A model generated the notes under the pieces. That model did no database searches, was not told where the DNA came from, and was given only the letters and a program-made list of their open reading frames with translations. DNA of 64,000 nt, taken from positions 806,001-870,000 of the forward strand of contig NZ_FOZK01000001.1 in the NCBI RefSeq assembly GCF_900114435.1, given 5' to 3'. This stretch comes from Halomicrobium zhouii. Lineage in GTDB: Archaea > Halobacteriota > Halobacteria > Halobacteriales > Haloarculaceae. The translations under genes and the position numbers were made by a program. Positions 14,768 to 25,048 of the stretch are shown one piece after another. Within the stretch, counting starts at the first letter, position 1; every line of letters begins with the position of its first letter.

Positions 14768-16255
14768 ATGAGTCACTTCGAGGTCCGCCACTACGACGCC
14801 GCGGGGCGGCTGGGCGAACTCACCGTGCCCCGCCGCGGCGTCACGGTCGAGACCCCCGCGCTCCTCCCGGTCGTCAACCCGCACGTCCAGACCGTGTCGC
14901 CGGCGACCCTCGAATCCGAGTTCGGCGCCGAGATCCTGATCACCAACAGCTACGTCCTCCACGGGAGCGACGACCTGCGAGAGCCCGCGCTGGAGCAGGG
15001 CCTCCACGACCTGCTGGAGTTCTCGGGCGCCATCATGACCGACTCCGGCTCGTTCCAGCTCGCCGAGTACGGCGACATCACCGTCACCACCGAGGAGATC
15101 CTCCAGTTCCAGCACGACATCGGGAGCGACATCGGGACGCCCGTGGACATCCCCACGCCGCCGGACGTCGAGCGCGAGCAGGCGGAGGAAGAGCTCGCGA
15201 CCACGCAGGAGCGCCTCGAACTCGCCGAGACCGTCGACGTCGGCGAGATGCTCGTCACCGCGCCGGTCCAGGGGTCGACCTACCCCGACCTCCGGGAGGC
15301 CGCCGCCGAACACGCCGACGGCACCTCGCTCGACGTCTTCCCGCTGGGTGCGGTCGTGCCGCTGATGAACGAGTACCGCTACGCCGACCTGGTCGACGTC
15401 GTCGCCGCCTGCAAGCGCGGCCTCGGCGAGAATCGACCGGTGCACCTCTTCGGCGCGGGCCACCCGATGATGTTCGCGCTGGCCGTCGCGCTAGGCTGTG
15501 ACCTGTTCGACTCGGCCGCATACGCCCTCTATGCCCGCGACGGCCGCTACCTGACGGTCCGGGGCACCGAACACCTCGACGACATGGAGTACTTCCCGTG
15601 TCACTGTCCGGTCTGTGCGGAGTACACGCCCGAGGCCCTGCGGGGGATGACCGACCGCGAGACCGAGGAACTGCTCGCCCGCCATAACCTCCACGTCACC
15701 TACGGCGAAATCCGCACTATCAAGCAGGCCATCCGCGACGGCGACCTGCTGGAACTCGTCGAGTCGCGCGCTCGCGCCCACCCGGACATGCTCGATGGGT
15801 ACCGGACTCTGCTGGACCACGCTGACCAGCTGGAGGAGACGGACCCCGTCTCCAAGGACACGTTCTTCTACCTCTCGACGGAGAGCGCCCGCCGGCCCGA
15901 GGTCGTGCGCCACCACCGGCGCCTCGACCGGTTCGACCTCTCGGGCGACGTGTTCGTCACCGAGGGAAGCCGGAGCGACGAGTTCGACGAGAACTGGCGC
16001 ATCGCCGCGCCCTTCGGCCCCTATCCGCGCGAACTGAGCGAGACGTACCCCTTCACGGCGGAGGTTCCCGAGAATCTCGAACCGCAGGCCTACGAGGCGG
16101 CGGCCGACGGCCTGGCCCGCCTCGTCGAACTGAACCCCGACGCCGCGTTCACGCTCGGTCACGATCGCTGGCCGGCGTCGGCGCTGGACCGGGTGCCCGA
16201 CCGGGTCGACGTGCGGAACCTCGCCGAGCGACGGGACGAGAACCCCTCCGGCTAG
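14768..16255 (+). CDS. tgtA: Archaeosine tRNA-guanine transglycosylase TgtA
   Basis: A 495-residue archaeal tRNA-guanine(15) transglycosylase, which swaps guanine 15 of the D-loop for preQ0, the first tRNA step of archaeosine synthesis. The TIM-barrel active site shows '[12 protein letters not shown]' (Asp92), '[12 protein letters not shown]' and '[18 protein letters not shown]' with the downstream Asp in '[18 protein letters not shown]'. The zinc site is '[12 protein letters not shown]' near residue 278. The C-terminal region (about 340-495) is the archaeal accessory part; the PUA domain is absent or much reduced compared with longer homologues. It converges with the cupredoxin-dehydrogenase gene and shares its stop region. 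The partner enzymes ArcS and RaSEA are encoded downstream. Confidence 0.93.
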   Translation: MSHFEVRHYDAAGRLGELTVPRRGVTVETPALLPVVNPHVQTVSPATLESEFGAEILITNSYVLHGSDDLREPALEQGLHDLLEFSGAIMTDSGSFQLAEYGDITVTTEEILQFQHDIGSDIGTPVDIPTPPDVEREQAEEELATTQERLELAETVDVGEMLVTAPVQGSTYPDLREAAAEHADGTSLDVFPLGAVVPLMNEYRYADLVDVVAACKRGLGENRPVHLFGAGHPMMFALAVALGCDLFDSAAYALYARDGRYLTVRGTEHLDDMEYFPCHCPVCAEYTPEALRGMTDRETEELLARHNLHVTYGEIRTIKQAIRDGDLLELVESRARAHPDMLDGYRTLLDHADQLEETDPVSKDTFFYLSTESARRPEVVRHHRRLDRFDLSGDVFVTEGSRSDEFDENWRIAAPFGPYPRELSETYPFTAEVPENLEPQAYEAAADGLARLVELNPDAAFTLGHDRWPASALDRVPDRVDVRNLAERRDENPSG

Positions 16256-18444
16256 ATCCCCTCCGTCGTCCGCGTCTGGTCGGTCGCGATCGTCTCGGTT
16301 TCTGTCGTCCCGTTCGCCGTCTCGGTGGCCGTCGTCTCGTTCGCCGTCTCGGCGCCCGCCGACTCGGTGGTCGTTTCGTTCCCCGTGCTCTCGCCAGCGC
16401 CGCCACCGCCGCCGCCGTCGCCGCCACCCGGTGTCGGCGTCTCGACCTGGGGCTGACTGATCTCGTCCCCTTCGCCGGCAGGGACGAGCCGGTAGACCTC
16501 GCCGCCGTCGCCGATGATCCGTCCCGTGCGGCTGGCCAGCACGTAGAGGTTTCCGTCGGCGTCGCGGCCGAAGGCGTTGATGAACCGGTTCAGTCGCTCG
16601 CCCTCGCCGCCCTGGATCAGCACCTCCTCGAAGGGCCAGGGCTGTTCGTCCGGGAGCAACTGATCGTCCCCGCCGCTTCCTGGCGTCGCCGCCCCTCCTT
16701 CGCCCGCCGGACTCGCGGTCGCCGTCGCCGTCGGGCTCCCGGCGCCTGTCTCGGTCCCGGCGGCCTGCCCGCCGTCCATCGACGCGACGAAGATCCGTCC
16801 CTGGGGCTCCGCGAAGCTCCTCGACCAGTCGCCGAAGACGTACCGGCCGGCGAGGTCGGAGAGCGCCTCGTTCCGGTAGACGTAGCCGCCGGTGACCGAG
16901 ATGCCGACGCTCGTCCCCTGGTACGTATGGGGGTATTCCAGGACGGGGTCGCGGAGCGGCCGGCCGTCGTGGGGCGGAGCGGCGGGCGCCGTCGTCGGGC
17001 ACTGCGCGGGCGGTTCCGTCGGGTTCGCGGCGTCGAAGCAGTGGAACCCCTCGCGGACGTTCCAGCCGTAGTTGCCGCCCGACTCGATCACGTCGACCTC
17101 CTCGAAGAGGTCCTGGCCGACGTCGGCCGCGATCAGGGTGTCGCCGTCGAACGACATCCGCCAGGGATTGCGCAGCCCGTAGGCGTAGATCTCGTCCATC
17201 CCACCGGTGCCGACGAAGGGGTTGTCGTCGGGGACGGCGTAGGGCGTCGCGCCGGGCCGTCCGTCGTCGGTCGCCGGCGCGCCCGCGTCCACGTCCAGCC
17301 GGAGGACTTTCCCGAGCAGGTTCGCCCGCACGTTCTGGGCGTTGCCGCCCTCGTTCCCGTCGTACCAGTCCTCGACGTGGCCGAGGCCGACGTCGTTGGC
17401 GTTGCCGCCGTCGCCGACGGTGGTGTAGAGATAGCCGTCGGGGCCGAACGTCACCGCGCCGCCGTTGTGGTTGAACTGCGGGCTGGGGACCTCGAGGAGC
17501 ACCCGCTCCGAGTTCCGGTCGATCCCCAGTTGCGACCCGGAGCCGACAGCCCGGAACTCCGAGAGCACCTCGACGTGGTCCCAGTCGTCGGGGAACTCGC
17601 GGTCGCCCGGCCCGACGAGGCCGTCGTCGTAGTACGGGCCGTCAGCGCTGTACCGGAGGAAGAGTCGACCGTTCTCGGTGAACTCGGGGTGGAAGGCCAG
17701 GCCGAGCAGTCCGCGCTCGTCGAAACCGCCCTCCATCCCGATGGCGAGCGTGGGGCCGATATCGAGCAACGGGTCGGCCCGTAACTCGCCGTCCGCCAGG
17801 AGGTAGAGCTGGCCAGTCTGGTCGACGACGACGTGGGCCCCGTTCTGTCCGGGAACCGACTCGAGCGCCACGGGGTTCGTCAGCGGACCGTCGGCCACCA
17901 GTTCGGCGCCGACGGTCGGGCCCTCGGGGACGAATCCGCCCGTCCCCGGCGTGGCCGTCCCTGTCTCCGCCGTCGGCGTCGCCGTCTCGCCGCCCGCAAC
18001 CTGCACGTCGCCGACCATCGAGGACGGGTGGATGGTACAGATATACTGGGCCATCTCCGCGGTCGCGGTAAACGTCAGCGACAGGGTCGCGCCCTGTTCG
18101 TCGACGACTTCGGTCCCGACGATCCGCTCGCCGTCGGCGTCCTGGATGACGAAGTCGTGTGGCGCGCCGTCGAGGTTCTCCCAGACCACCTCGTACTCCG
18201 TGCCGGCCTCGAGTTCCAGCGTCGGGTTGGTCTCGCCCTCGATGGCAGCGGGCGACCGGCCCTGCCAGCCGGCGACCTCGCCGCCGAACTCGAAAGTGGT
18301 CGACGATTGCTGTGCGTAGGCGAACCCGCCCACGCCCGCCAGCCCAGTCAGCCCCGTCGCGGCCAGGAACCGCCGTCGCGACGTCCGTGCGTCCGGTTCC
18401 GCCTGTCCTCGGTCGTCTTCGTCGGGTGTGTCTTCCGGAGTCAT
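16252..18444 (-). CDS. Tat-exported cupredoxin / PQQ-dependent sugar dehydrogenase fusion
   Basis: A 730-residue secreted redox enzyme. Residues 23-45 are a Tat signal ('[13 protein letters not shown]'). Residues 50-150 are a cupredoxin with a full type 1 copper set: His96, Cys136, His139 and Met143 in '[10 protein letters not shown]'. A Thr/Gly-rich linker leads to a six-bladed glucose/sorbosone dehydrogenase (about 185-640), with '[20 protein letters not shown]' and '[20 protein letters not shown]' as family signatures around the PQQ site. The last 65 residues are a Thr/Glu/Gly-rich tail. Electrons from an aldose or aldehyde could pass directly to the copper domain. The start at ATG 18444 leaves a normal Tat N-region. 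The gene's TAG overlaps the tgtA TAG within the palindrome CTAG. Confidence 0.85.
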   Translation of the reverse strand: MTPEDTPDEDDRGQAEPDARTSRRRFLAATGLTGLAGVGGFAYAQQSSTTFEFGGEVAGWQGRSPAAIEGETNPTLELEAGTEYEVVWENLDGAPHDFVIQDADGERIVGTEVVDEQGATLSLTFTATAEMAQYICTIHPSSMVGDVQVAGGETATPTAETGTATPGTGGFVPEGPTVGAELVADGPLTNPVALESVPGQNGAHVVVDQTGQLYLLADGELRADPLLDIGPTLAIGMEGGFDERGLLGLAFHPEFTENGRLFLRYSADGPYYDDGLVGPGDREFPDDWDHVEVLSEFRAVGSGSQLGIDRNSERVLLEVPSPQFNHNGGAVTFGPDGYLYTTVGDGGNANDVGLGHVEDWYDGNEGGNAQNVRANLLGKVLRLDVDAGAPATDDGRPGATPYAVPDDNPFVGTGGMDEIYAYGLRNPWRMSFDGDTLIAADVGQDLFEEVDVIESGGNYGWNVREGFHCFDAANPTEPPAQCPTTAPAAPPHDGRPLRDPVLEYPHTYQGTSVGISVTGGYVYRNEALSDLAGRYVFGDWSRSFAEPQGRIFVASMDGGQAAGTETGAGSPTATATASPAGEGGAATPGSGGDDQLLPDEQPWPFEEVLIQGGEGERLNRFINAFGRDADGNLYVLASRTGRIIGDGGEVYRLVPAGEGDEISQPQVETPTPGGGDGGGGGGAGESTGNETTTESAGAETANETTATETANGTTETETIATDQTRTTEGI

Positions 18445-18560
18445 GCCTCGTCCCACCGTCGTCCCCGAGTTCCAAAAGAAAACGCAGCGTACCGCGAACC
18501 GGACGCGTGAACGCCGGAACCGACAGACTGTGGCGGATTTTCCGGGAGCGACCAACGGCG

Positions 18561-18694
18561 TGGTCCACACCACTCCGGCGGCGACCGGAAGAGAAACGTG
18601 AACGTATCACACGAAAGCGACTCGTAAGCCGAAATAACCGACAGCTGGAGCGCTGACAGGGACGCTCGGGGAGTGGCCGGAGCGGTGTGGACCA
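18561..18694. repeat. Inverted repeat pair between two divergent genes
   Basis: TGGTCCACACCACTCCGGC (18561-18579) is repeated inverted at 18676-18694 (gccggagcggtgtggacca) with one mismatch and a 96-nt spacer. The 369-bp gap 18445-18813 otherwise holds no gene. It must contain the divergent promoters of the fusion dehydrogenase (minus) and arcS (plus); 'gataacaagatagttg' (18774-18789) is the likely arcS TATA region. The repeat may be a long-stem hairpin, a DNA-looping operator pair or a degenerate mobile-element remnant. Confidence 0.5.
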
Positions 18695-18813
18695 CCACCG
18701 AACGCGGTCGACTAGTGAGAGCCATCGCGGTGGCAACGAACTGGAGAGCAGCCACCGGTGAGGTCCCGGCTGAGGATAACAAGATAGTTGCCGCCCCGCG
18801 CCCCAGACCGACC

Positions 18814-20574
18814 ATGACCGACCACTTCGAAGTCCACGAGCGCGACGGGGCCGCGCGGGTGGGCGAACTCCGCCTGGCCGACTCGCACGTCACGCCCCGC
18901 CTCGCGGACGACGTCGTCGCGGACGCGGGCAGTCTCTGGCCCGAAGGTCGCAACGTCCCCGAGGGTGACGATTCCGTCCTCACCGTCCTGCCGCACCGCG
19001 GCCTCCCTGCGGGAACGCCCGACGAGGTCGAGGAGGCTTTCGCCGTCGACTACCCGGACGTCGACTTCCCCAGCGCCGCCGTCGTCTCGCCTGACTCCGC
19101 AGCGGACCACCAAACCGACGCCTACGTCCTCTCTGGCGCGACGGGCTACGTCGGCCACGCGAGCGCGTTCGTCGACGCCGTCGTCCAGACGCGCGAGGCG
19201 ACGCCAGCCGACACCGCGCTCTATCTTCCCGGCGTCGCCACGCCCCGGAACGTCGCCACCCTCGTGTACGCCGGCGTCGACTTGGTCGATACGGACCGCG
19301 CCGTCGTGCGCGGGACCCAGGGCCGCTACCTCACGACCGACGAGGCGTACTTCCTCGAAGACCTGGACGAACTCCCCTGCTCGTGTCCGGCGTGTCAGGT
19401 CCCCCGCGAGGAGTTCGACCGCGAGGCCTGCGTCGAGCACAACGTCAACGCGCTGGAAGCCGAACTCAAGCGCGTCCGCCGACGAATCCGGGACGGGCGT
19501 CTGCGGGACTACATCGAAGGGCAGGTCCGGCAGGACCAGTGGCTCACCGCGACGATGCGACGGCTCGACCAGCAGTACGGCTACCTCGAACAGCGCACCC
19601 CGGTCCTCCGTCGCGAAGAGATCACCGCCGCCACCGAGGACACCCTGCGCCGCGTCGAGATCCAGCGCTTCGCCGAGCGCGTCACCACCCGCTATCGGTG
19701 CCGGTTCGACGAGCAACCCCTCGTCATTGTCCCCTGTTCGGCCCGCAAACCCTACAGCGATTCCCAGAGTCACAAACAGCTCCACGACGCCATCCAGTTC
19801 CGCGGGCACATGCTTTCGATGACCTCGCCCATCGGCGTCGTCCCCCAGGAACTCGAACTCACCTACCCCGCCCAGCACTACGATTCGGTCGTCACCGGGC
19901 GCTGGAGCGCCAACGAGATCGAGTTCGTCAGCGACGTGCTGGAGCGGTACCTCGAACGCAACGACTACCCCGAGGTCGTCGTCCACGTCCCCGGCGAGGG
20001 GTACCGCGAAATCTGCGAGCGCGTGGAGGAGTCGCTGGGCGTGGAGTTCACCTACACCGCCGTCGACCACCCGACGACGAGCGAGTCGCTCTCCAACCTC
20101 GCCGAGGCGATGGACGGCTACCCGAAGTACATGAAACGCGAGCGCGAGCACAACACGATCCGCGCCGTCGCCGACTACCAGTTCGGCGAGGGCGCCGGCG
20201 ACGCGCTCTTCCCCGAAGACGTCCTGACGACCGAGGGTCGCTATCCACAGCTCCGGGCCCACGATTCCGAGGGCGAGCAACTCGCCGCGCTCGCCCAGGA
20301 GTACGGCGTCCTCGCGTTCGGTATCGAGGGTGCACGGCGGTGGGTCGATTCGGACGTTCCGGTCAAGCGCGTCGAGATCGACGACTTCGTCCCTCACGGC
20401 AGCGTGCTGGCGCCGGGCGTCGTCGACGCCAGCGACGACATCCGCGTCGGCGACGACGTGGTCGTCGAGGGCCCCTCCGCCTTCGCCGTCGGCCGCGCCG
20501 AGATGTCCGGCCCGGAGATGGCCGAATCGACGCGCGGCGTCGCCTGCGAGGTGCGCCACGGCGAGGAAAAGTAG
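18814..20574 (+). CDS. arcS: Archaeosine synthase subunit ArcS
   Basis: A 586-residue TgtA paralogue that acts on preQ0-15 tRNA after TgtA. ArcS adds lysine to preQ0; RaSEA then releases the side chain to give archaeosine. The N-terminal half keeps a TGT-like barrel that has lost the transglycosylase residues but retains a zinc site ('CSCPACQVPREEF', about residue 190). The ArcS-specific core is 'VPCSARKPYSDSQSHKQLH' near residues 307-325. The C-terminal 75 residues are a PUA domain ('VDSDVPVKRVEIDDFVPHGS' onwards). The ATG at 18814 was chosen because the N-terminus MTDHFEVHERDGAARVGELR aligns with TgtA's [18 protein letters not shown]. Confidence 0.92.
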   Translation: MTDHFEVHERDGAARVGELRLADSHVTPRLADDVVADAGSLWPEGRNVPEGDDSVLTVLPHRGLPAGTPDEVEEAFAVDYPDVDFPSAAVVSPDSAADHQTDAYVLSGATGYVGHASAFVDAVVQTREATPADTALYLPGVATPRNVATLVYAGVDLVDTDRAVVRGTQGRYLTTDEAYFLEDLDELPCSCPACQVPREEFDREACVEHNVNALEAELKRVRRRIRDGRLRDYIEGQVRQDQWLTATMRRLDQQYGYLEQRTPVLRREEITAATEDTLRRVEIQRFAERVTTRYRCRFDEQPLVIVPCSARKPYSDSQSHKQLHDAIQFRGHMLSMTSPIGVVPQELELTYPAQHYDSVVTGRWSANEIEFVSDVLERYLERNDYPEVVVHVPGEGYREICERVEESLGVEFTYTAVDHPTTSESLSNLAEAMDGYPKYMKREREHNTIRAVADYQFGEGAGDALFPEDVLTTEGRYPQLRAHDSEGEQLAALAQEYGVLAFGIEGARRWVDSDVPVKRVEIDDFVPHGSVLAPGVVDASDDIRVGDDVVVEGPSAFAVGRAEMSGPEMAESTRGVACEVRHGEEK

Positions 20575-20650
20575 CGACAGAGGACAGGTTCCGGATACTC
20601 GAATCGACCACCGGATAATCAGATCCAGCTGTCGTGACCACGGACGAAAC

Positions 20651-21124
20651 CTATAGCCACTTGTCCTGCAGCCACGCCGTTCCGGCACCGGCAACGGCGG
20701 CAAGAGGGGTGGAGACGACACCAGCGAAGAGAAGTCCCATTATCGTGACAAACAACCCTTGGGTCAGGGCGGCGTCGAGATCCATCAGTTCGGTCAGTGC
20801 GACTCCGTCAGCCCCTGGTTCGATATTCAATTCGACGAACAAGTGGATCTGGATCAGCACCGCCCAGACGACGTTCAAGAGGCCGTTTGTGAAGTGTGAA
20901 AAGAAACCGACGAGCGCACCGACGATGGCACCTTGCCGGACCGTCACCAGTTCGGGAGTATTGACAGCGACGTACCAAGCGAGAAATCCCGTAACGGCGA
21001 CCGAAACAGTAACCAGCCCGGGGACAAACGTGAGGTACACGATATCGAACGGGATTCCGAGCATACCGAAGACGCCACTCGCGAGGAGTGCGCGAGTCGT
21101 TCGCGGATCCAGCGATCCCTTCAC
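20651..21124 (-). CDS. Four-helix membrane protein of unknown function
   Basis: A 157-residue protein with four predicted membrane segments: 'ALLASGVFGMLGIPFDIVYL', 'GLVTVSVAVTGFLAWYVAV', 'AIVGALVGFFSHFTNGLLNV' and 'FVTIMGLLFAGVVSTPLAAV'. It resembles small haloarchaeal membrane families of about 130-160 residues with a Gly-rich helix pattern, but I cannot name one securely. The start is GTG. It is convergent with arcS and stands alone. GC is lower than in the flanking genes. Confidence 0.65.
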   Translation of the reverse strand: MKGSLDPRTTRALLASGVFGMLGIPFDIVYLTFVPGLVTVSVAVTGFLAWYVAVNTPELVTVRQGAIVGALVGFFSHFTNGLLNVVWAVLIQIHLFVELNIEPGADGVALTELMDLDAALTQGLFVTIMGLLFAGVVSTPLAAVAGAGTAWLQDKWL

Positions 21125-21300
21125 AGTAGCTACCGTGACGTGCGATGTTGAGATAATGAGTGTTCCTCTTCGCAGCAGAGAACTGCCTAGTTACAGCAGT
21201 GGGTCTCACTCGGGAGACGCTCGCCGCCCGCATGTGGTGGAACGACCAAGAGGTCCCGGCCACGCCGTCCGCGATAGTTCCGAAGCCCGATGTCGGGCCC

Positions 21301-22065
21301 TCACTCCGCGCCGTCCGCCGCGGCGGCCCCGTCGGTCTCGTCGGCGCCCCCCTCGACGTCGCCGAGCAGTTCCTCGGCCCGGTCCCGGTCCTCGGGGTAG
21401 CCGACGTCCATCCGCCAGCCGTCCATCCGGATGGCGTCGATGGTGCGTCCGCTCTTGATCAGGAGGTCGACGGCGTCCGAAATCTCGTACTCGCCCCGGT
21501 TCGACGGCTGGACGAGGTGGCAGGCGTGGAGGATCGCCGGCGTGAACGTGTAGAAGCCCGTCATCACCAGGTTCGACGGCGGGTCCTCGGGCTTCTCGAC
21601 GACGTCGACGATCTCGCCGTACTTGTTGGTGTCACAGACCCCGTAGCGCGAGGCCTCGTCCCACGGCACTTCCTCGACGAGGAAGGCGGCGTCGGCGCGG
21701 TCCTCGCGCTGGCGATTCAGGACGTCCTGGAGGTTCGCCTCGAAGATGTTGTCGCCCAGCATCAGCATGAAGTCGCCGTCGATGTGCTCCTCGACGGTGA
21801 GCAGGGCGTGGGCCAGCCCCTTCTGTTCGCGCTGGTGGGCGTAGGTGATGGGCACGCCCTGGAACTCGTCGTCGTAGTGGCTGATGATGACCTCTTTCTT
21901 GTAGCCGACGACGACGAGGAGTTCGTCGGCGCCCAGATCGACGAGCTGTTCGAAACAGTGGGTTAGGATGGGCTTTCCGTCGACTTCGACCATCCCCTTC
22001 GGCTTGTCTTCCGTGAGCGGGCGCAGGCGAGTGCCTTCCCCCGCGGCGAGGACCACAGCTTGCAT
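21301..22065 (-). CDS. Nucleotide-sugar pyrophosphorylase, AglF/RmlA type
   Basis: A 254-residue nucleotidyltransferase that makes an NDP-sugar from a sugar-1-phosphate. The N-terminal signature '[20 protein letters not shown]' is intact, with Lys in KPKGM. '[13 protein letters not shown]' holds the metal-binding Asp, and '[18 protein letters not shown]' is the sugar-binding EKP motif. This short class covers glucose-1-phosphate thymidylyl- and uridylyltransferases; Haloferax AglF is of this kind. It is divergent from the UDP-glucose dehydrogenase gene, 147 nt apart. The ATG at 22065 lies about 28 nt downstream of the minus-strand TATA (gttttacc near 22092). The last 20 residues are an acidic Ala/Asp tail. 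Confidence 0.88.
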   Translation of the reverse strand: MQAVVLAAGEGTRLRPLTEDKPKGMVEVDGKPILTHCFEQLVDLGADELLVVVGYKKEVIISHYDDEFQGVPITYAHQREQKGLAHALLTVEEHIDGDFMLMLGDNIFEANLQDVLNRQREDRADAAFLVEEVPWDEASRYGVCDTNKYGEIVDVVEKPEDPPSNLVMTGFYTFTPAILHACHLVQPSNRGEYEISDAVDLLIKSGRTIDAIRMDGWRMDVGYPEDRDRAEELLGDVEGGADETDGAAAADGAE

Positions 22066-22212
22066 GTTCCCACAGTGGACCGCAAGCCGGTAAAACTCTT
22101 GTCGATGCTCTGTCCCGTCGGCACCGCCGACGGCCGGTCGCAGGCGGCCGACGCGAGCGCAGTCGGCAGTACAAACCGAATTATCAAGTCCGGTCCCTGT
22201 CAACCACCGCCC

Positions 22213-23508
22213 ATGAACGTCAGCATCGTCGGGAGCGGGTACGTCGGCACGACACTCGCGGCCTGTCTCGCCGACCTGGGGCACGAGGTCGTCAACGTCG
22301 ACGTCGACGAGGACGTCGTCGCCACCATCAACGACGGCGAGGCACCGATCCACGAGCCCGGCCTCGACGAACTGCTCGAAGAGTGCGCCGGCGACCGACT
22401 CCGGGCGACGACGGACTACGACGCCATCCGCGAGACGGACGTCACCTTTCTCGCGCTGCCCACGCCCTCGCGCGAGGACGGCAGTATCGATCTGTCGATC
22501 ATGGAGGCTGCCGCCGAATCGCTCGGGGAGGTCTTGGACGACAAAGACGGACACCTCGTCGTCGTCAAGAGCACGGTTATCCCGGGCAGCACCGACGAGA
22601 GCGTCGTCCCGGCCATCGAGGCCGGCGGCGACCTCACCCGCGGCGAGGAGTTCGAAGTCGCGATGAACCCCGAGTTCCTCCGGATGGGCACCGCCGTCGA
22701 CGACTTCACCGACCCCGACAAGATCGTCTTCGGCGCCGACGAGGAGAGCGCGTACGACGCCCTCGACGCCGTCTACGAGCCCCTCGTCGAGCAGACCGGC
22801 GCCCCCGTCGTCCGGACCGGCATCCGCGAGGCGGAGATGATCAAGTACGCCAACAACGCCTTCCTCGCCTCGAAGGTCAGCCTCGTCAACGACCTGGGGA
22901 ACGTCTGCAAGGAGTACGACGTCGACGCCTACGAGGTGGCCGACGCCATCGGCCTCGACGACCGCATCGGCGAACGATTCCTCCGCTCCGGTCTGGGGTG
23001 GGGAGGAAGCTGCTTTCCAAAAGACGTCGACGCCATCAGAGCCGCTGCGCGGGACGTAGGGTACGAGCCTGCGGTCCTCGACGCCGCCGTCGAGGTCAAC
23101 GACGCCCAGCCCGAGCGCCTGCTCTCCCTGCTCGACGACCACGTCGACGTCGCCGGGAAGCGCGTGGCCGTCCTCGGCCTCTCGTTCAAGCCCGGCACCG
23201 ACGACGTTCGGGGCACGCGCGCGATTCCGGTCATCGAGGGCCTGCGCGAGCGCGGCGCCGACGTCGTCGCCTACGACCCCGTCGCCGTGGAGTCGCTGCG
23301 CGAGTACGCGCCCGAGGTGGAGTTCGAGGCCGCCGACAGCGCCGCCGAGGCGCTGGAGGGCGCCCACGGGGCCGTCGTCGCCACCGACTGGGACGAGTTC
23401 GCCGCCCTCGACCATGAGTTCGACGCGATGGCCGAGCCCGTGGTGGTGGACGGTCGGCATATCGTCGAGCGGCGAGATGGAATTACGTACGAGGGACTGA
23501 CCTGGTAA
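22213..23508 (+). CDS. UDP-glucose 6-dehydrogenase family protein
   Basis: A 431-residue nucleotide-sugar dehydrogenase that oxidises UDP-glucose (or a related sugar) twice with NAD to the uronic acid; Haloferax AglM does this for S-layer glycan. It has '[20 protein letters not shown]' (NAD loop), '[14 protein letters not shown]', the catalytic Cys in '[15 protein letters not shown]' near residue 265 and the C-terminal UDP-binding '[16 protein letters not shown]'. The ATG at 22213 follows the TATA-like gaattatcaag (about 22177-22187) by roughly 30 nt. Divergent to the pyrophosphorylase gene, with which it probably supplies UDP-glucuronate for surface glycans. Confidence 0.92.
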   Translation: MNVSIVGSGYVGTTLAACLADLGHEVVNVDVDEDVVATINDGEAPIHEPGLDELLEECAGDRLRATTDYDAIRETDVTFLALPTPSREDGSIDLSIMEAAAESLGEVLDDKDGHLVVVKSTVIPGSTDESVVPAIEAGGDLTRGEEFEVAMNPEFLRMGTAVDDFTDPDKIVFGADEESAYDALDAVYEPLVEQTGAPVVRTGIREAEMIKYANNAFLASKVSLVNDLGNVCKEYDVDAYEVADAIGLDDRIGERFLRSGLGWGGSCFPKDVDAIRAAARDVGYEPAVLDAAVEVNDAQPERLLSLLDDHVDVAGKRVAVLGLSFKPGTDDVRGTRAIPVIEGLRERGADVVAYDPVAVESLREYAPEVEFEAADSAAEALEGAHGAVVATDWDEFAALDHEFDAMAEPVVVDGRHIVERRDGITYEGLTW

Positions 23509-23525
23509 GGTGGAAGAGGAGAGTA

Positions 23526-23541
23526 TAAATCGCGAGATTTA
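23526..23541. terminator. Hairpin between convergent genes
   Basis: TAAATC and GATTTA form a 6-bp stem closed by a GCGA (GNRA-type) loop in the 50-bp gap between two convergent stop codons (23508 and 23559). It is symmetrical and could end transcription from both sides, though no long T tract follows. Confidence 0.35.
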
Positions 23542-23558
23542 GTTACGAGACGGGAGGT

Positions 23559-24833
23559 TTACGCTTCTGGTTTGAAGCTGTCATAATATTGATCGTGCTC
23601 GCCGACGTCGTTCGTCACGATCAGGTCGAACGTGTAAACATAGGGAGTATCCCAGTTCTCTTCCACGACTTCACCCGTACGGTGAAGTGTATCGACTTTT
23701 TCGTCGTCGTAATTGTACTTCCGTATCTCCCACTCGTAGCTTTCGATGCTGCCCACCGGCGTCGTCGACTCGCTGGCGTCGAGTGTGATTGGATTCGGCG
23801 GCGAGATCTCTTCGGGGTAGACGTTAGCGACAGCGTTTGGCGTGGCATCGATAGGCGAGACCGTGACAGAATCCCGGTCCGTATTGCCGTTTGCATCTGT
23901 CACTTCCAGACCGACTGTCCACGGATTGTTGGAGAAACTCTCCTCGTACGTTTCACCCGTAGCACTCGGCCTGTTCTGTTCGAATAGCGGTGTCGTGTTA
24001 TCCGTGTATTCCTCGTCCTCTTTGAGATACCAATCGTAGCTGACGATTTCTCCGCCAGCCACACTTGATCCACTCGCGTCGAACGTGATCGGGTTATAAA
24101 CCGGATCCTGCGGAGAGTACTCTATATTTGCGACCGGTTCGGTTTCGACGGGCGTGAACGTGACCGTCTCCGTGGCCGTGTTGCCGGCAGAGTTCGTCAC
24201 TTCGAGTTTGACCGACCAGGTCGTGCCCGACTCGAAACTATCCTCGTACGTTTCGGATTCCAGGACGTATTCGAACATCCCGTCGGAGTCCGGCTCCCCT
24301 TGCTTGTGATACCATTCGTAGCTCTCTATCTCTCCTTCCGGCGTACTCGAACCACTCCCGTCGAACGAGATAGGATTGGCGACCGGGTCCTGTGGGGAGT
24401 ACTCGATGTTCGCCACCGGGTCACCGGTCTCGCCACCACTGTCATCACCGCTTCCCTCGATCGTCCCTTCTTTCGCGACGTCCTCGACCTCGCCGTCACT
24501 GAACTTCGCGAAGAGGCCCGCCGAGTAGGTCCCGGTCTGCTCGAACGTGACCGTCACTGACTGCCCCGATTTCCGCACCATCGTCCCGTCGGGTCGCGCG
24601 ATGAACCACCGCCACTCGTCGACGAAGGCCGCGTTCCCGGTGAACGTCGTTTCCTCGCCGACGGTCGGCGGGTCGGGGTCGACGGAGATAGACAGCCCAC
24701 CTGACTGCGCACTTGCCATGCCGCTCGTTCCGAGCAGCACACCAGCAGCCGTTCCGAAGGTAGCGAGTGCGCCGCGTCGTGTGCTCGATCCGATTCCAAC
24801 TCCATCATCTGTCTCCTGGTTGTTATCTACCAT
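23559..24833 (-). CDS. Secreted protein with PKD-like repeats
   Basis: A 424-residue exported protein. Residues 17-43 look like a Tat signal ('STRRGALATFGTAAGVLLG' then ASAQ). After it come four PKD-like beta-sandwich repeats of about 90 residues, each with a proline/Asp start ('NIEYSPQDPV'), a 'FDGSGSS' or 'FDASGSS' turn, an 'IESYEWY' strand and a closing 'KLEVTNSAGN'. No anchor or sorting signal is seen at the C-terminus. PKD domains mediate adhesion or carbohydrate and protein contacts outside the cell. The gene is AT-richer than its neighbours. A TATA-like aagtttaag (minus strand, about 24861-24869) lies some 28 nt before the ATG, so the mRNA is probably leaderless. Confidence 0.82.
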   Translation of the reverse strand: MVDNNQETDDGVGIGSSTRRGALATFGTAAGVLLGTSGMASAQSGGLSISVDPDPPTVGEETTFTGNAAFVDEWRWFIARPDGTMVRKSGQSVTVTFEQTGTYSAGLFAKFSDGEVEDVAKEGTIEGSGDDSGGETGDPVANIEYSPQDPVANPISFDGSGSSTPEGEIESYEWYHKQGEPDSDGMFEYVLESETYEDSFESGTTWSVKLEVTNSAGNTATETVTFTPVETEPVANIEYSPQDPVYNPITFDASGSSVAGGEIVSYDWYLKEDEEYTDNTTPLFEQNRPSATGETYEESFSNNPWTVGLEVTDANGNTDRDSVTVSPIDATPNAVANVYPEEISPPNPITLDASESTTPVGSIESYEWEIRKYNYDDEKVDTLHRTGEVVEENWDTPYVYTFDLIVTNDVGEHDQYYDSFKPEA

Positions 24834-25048
24834 CGGATTTGATTATAATTAGACACAACTTAAACTTATGTGATAACGTTAGAATGCTAGAATGTTAGTG
24901 TACCTTCTTGCAGTGGGGCGTAGTCAGTGAAACTCACGCAGTCCCGAAGGCGACGACAGTCCGACCGACAGAGGCCAGAGTGACAAGCGAGTAGCGACGA
25001 GCCGCCGGACCGGGCCGGTTTTACGCGTGCGGTGCCCAGAACCTGCCA

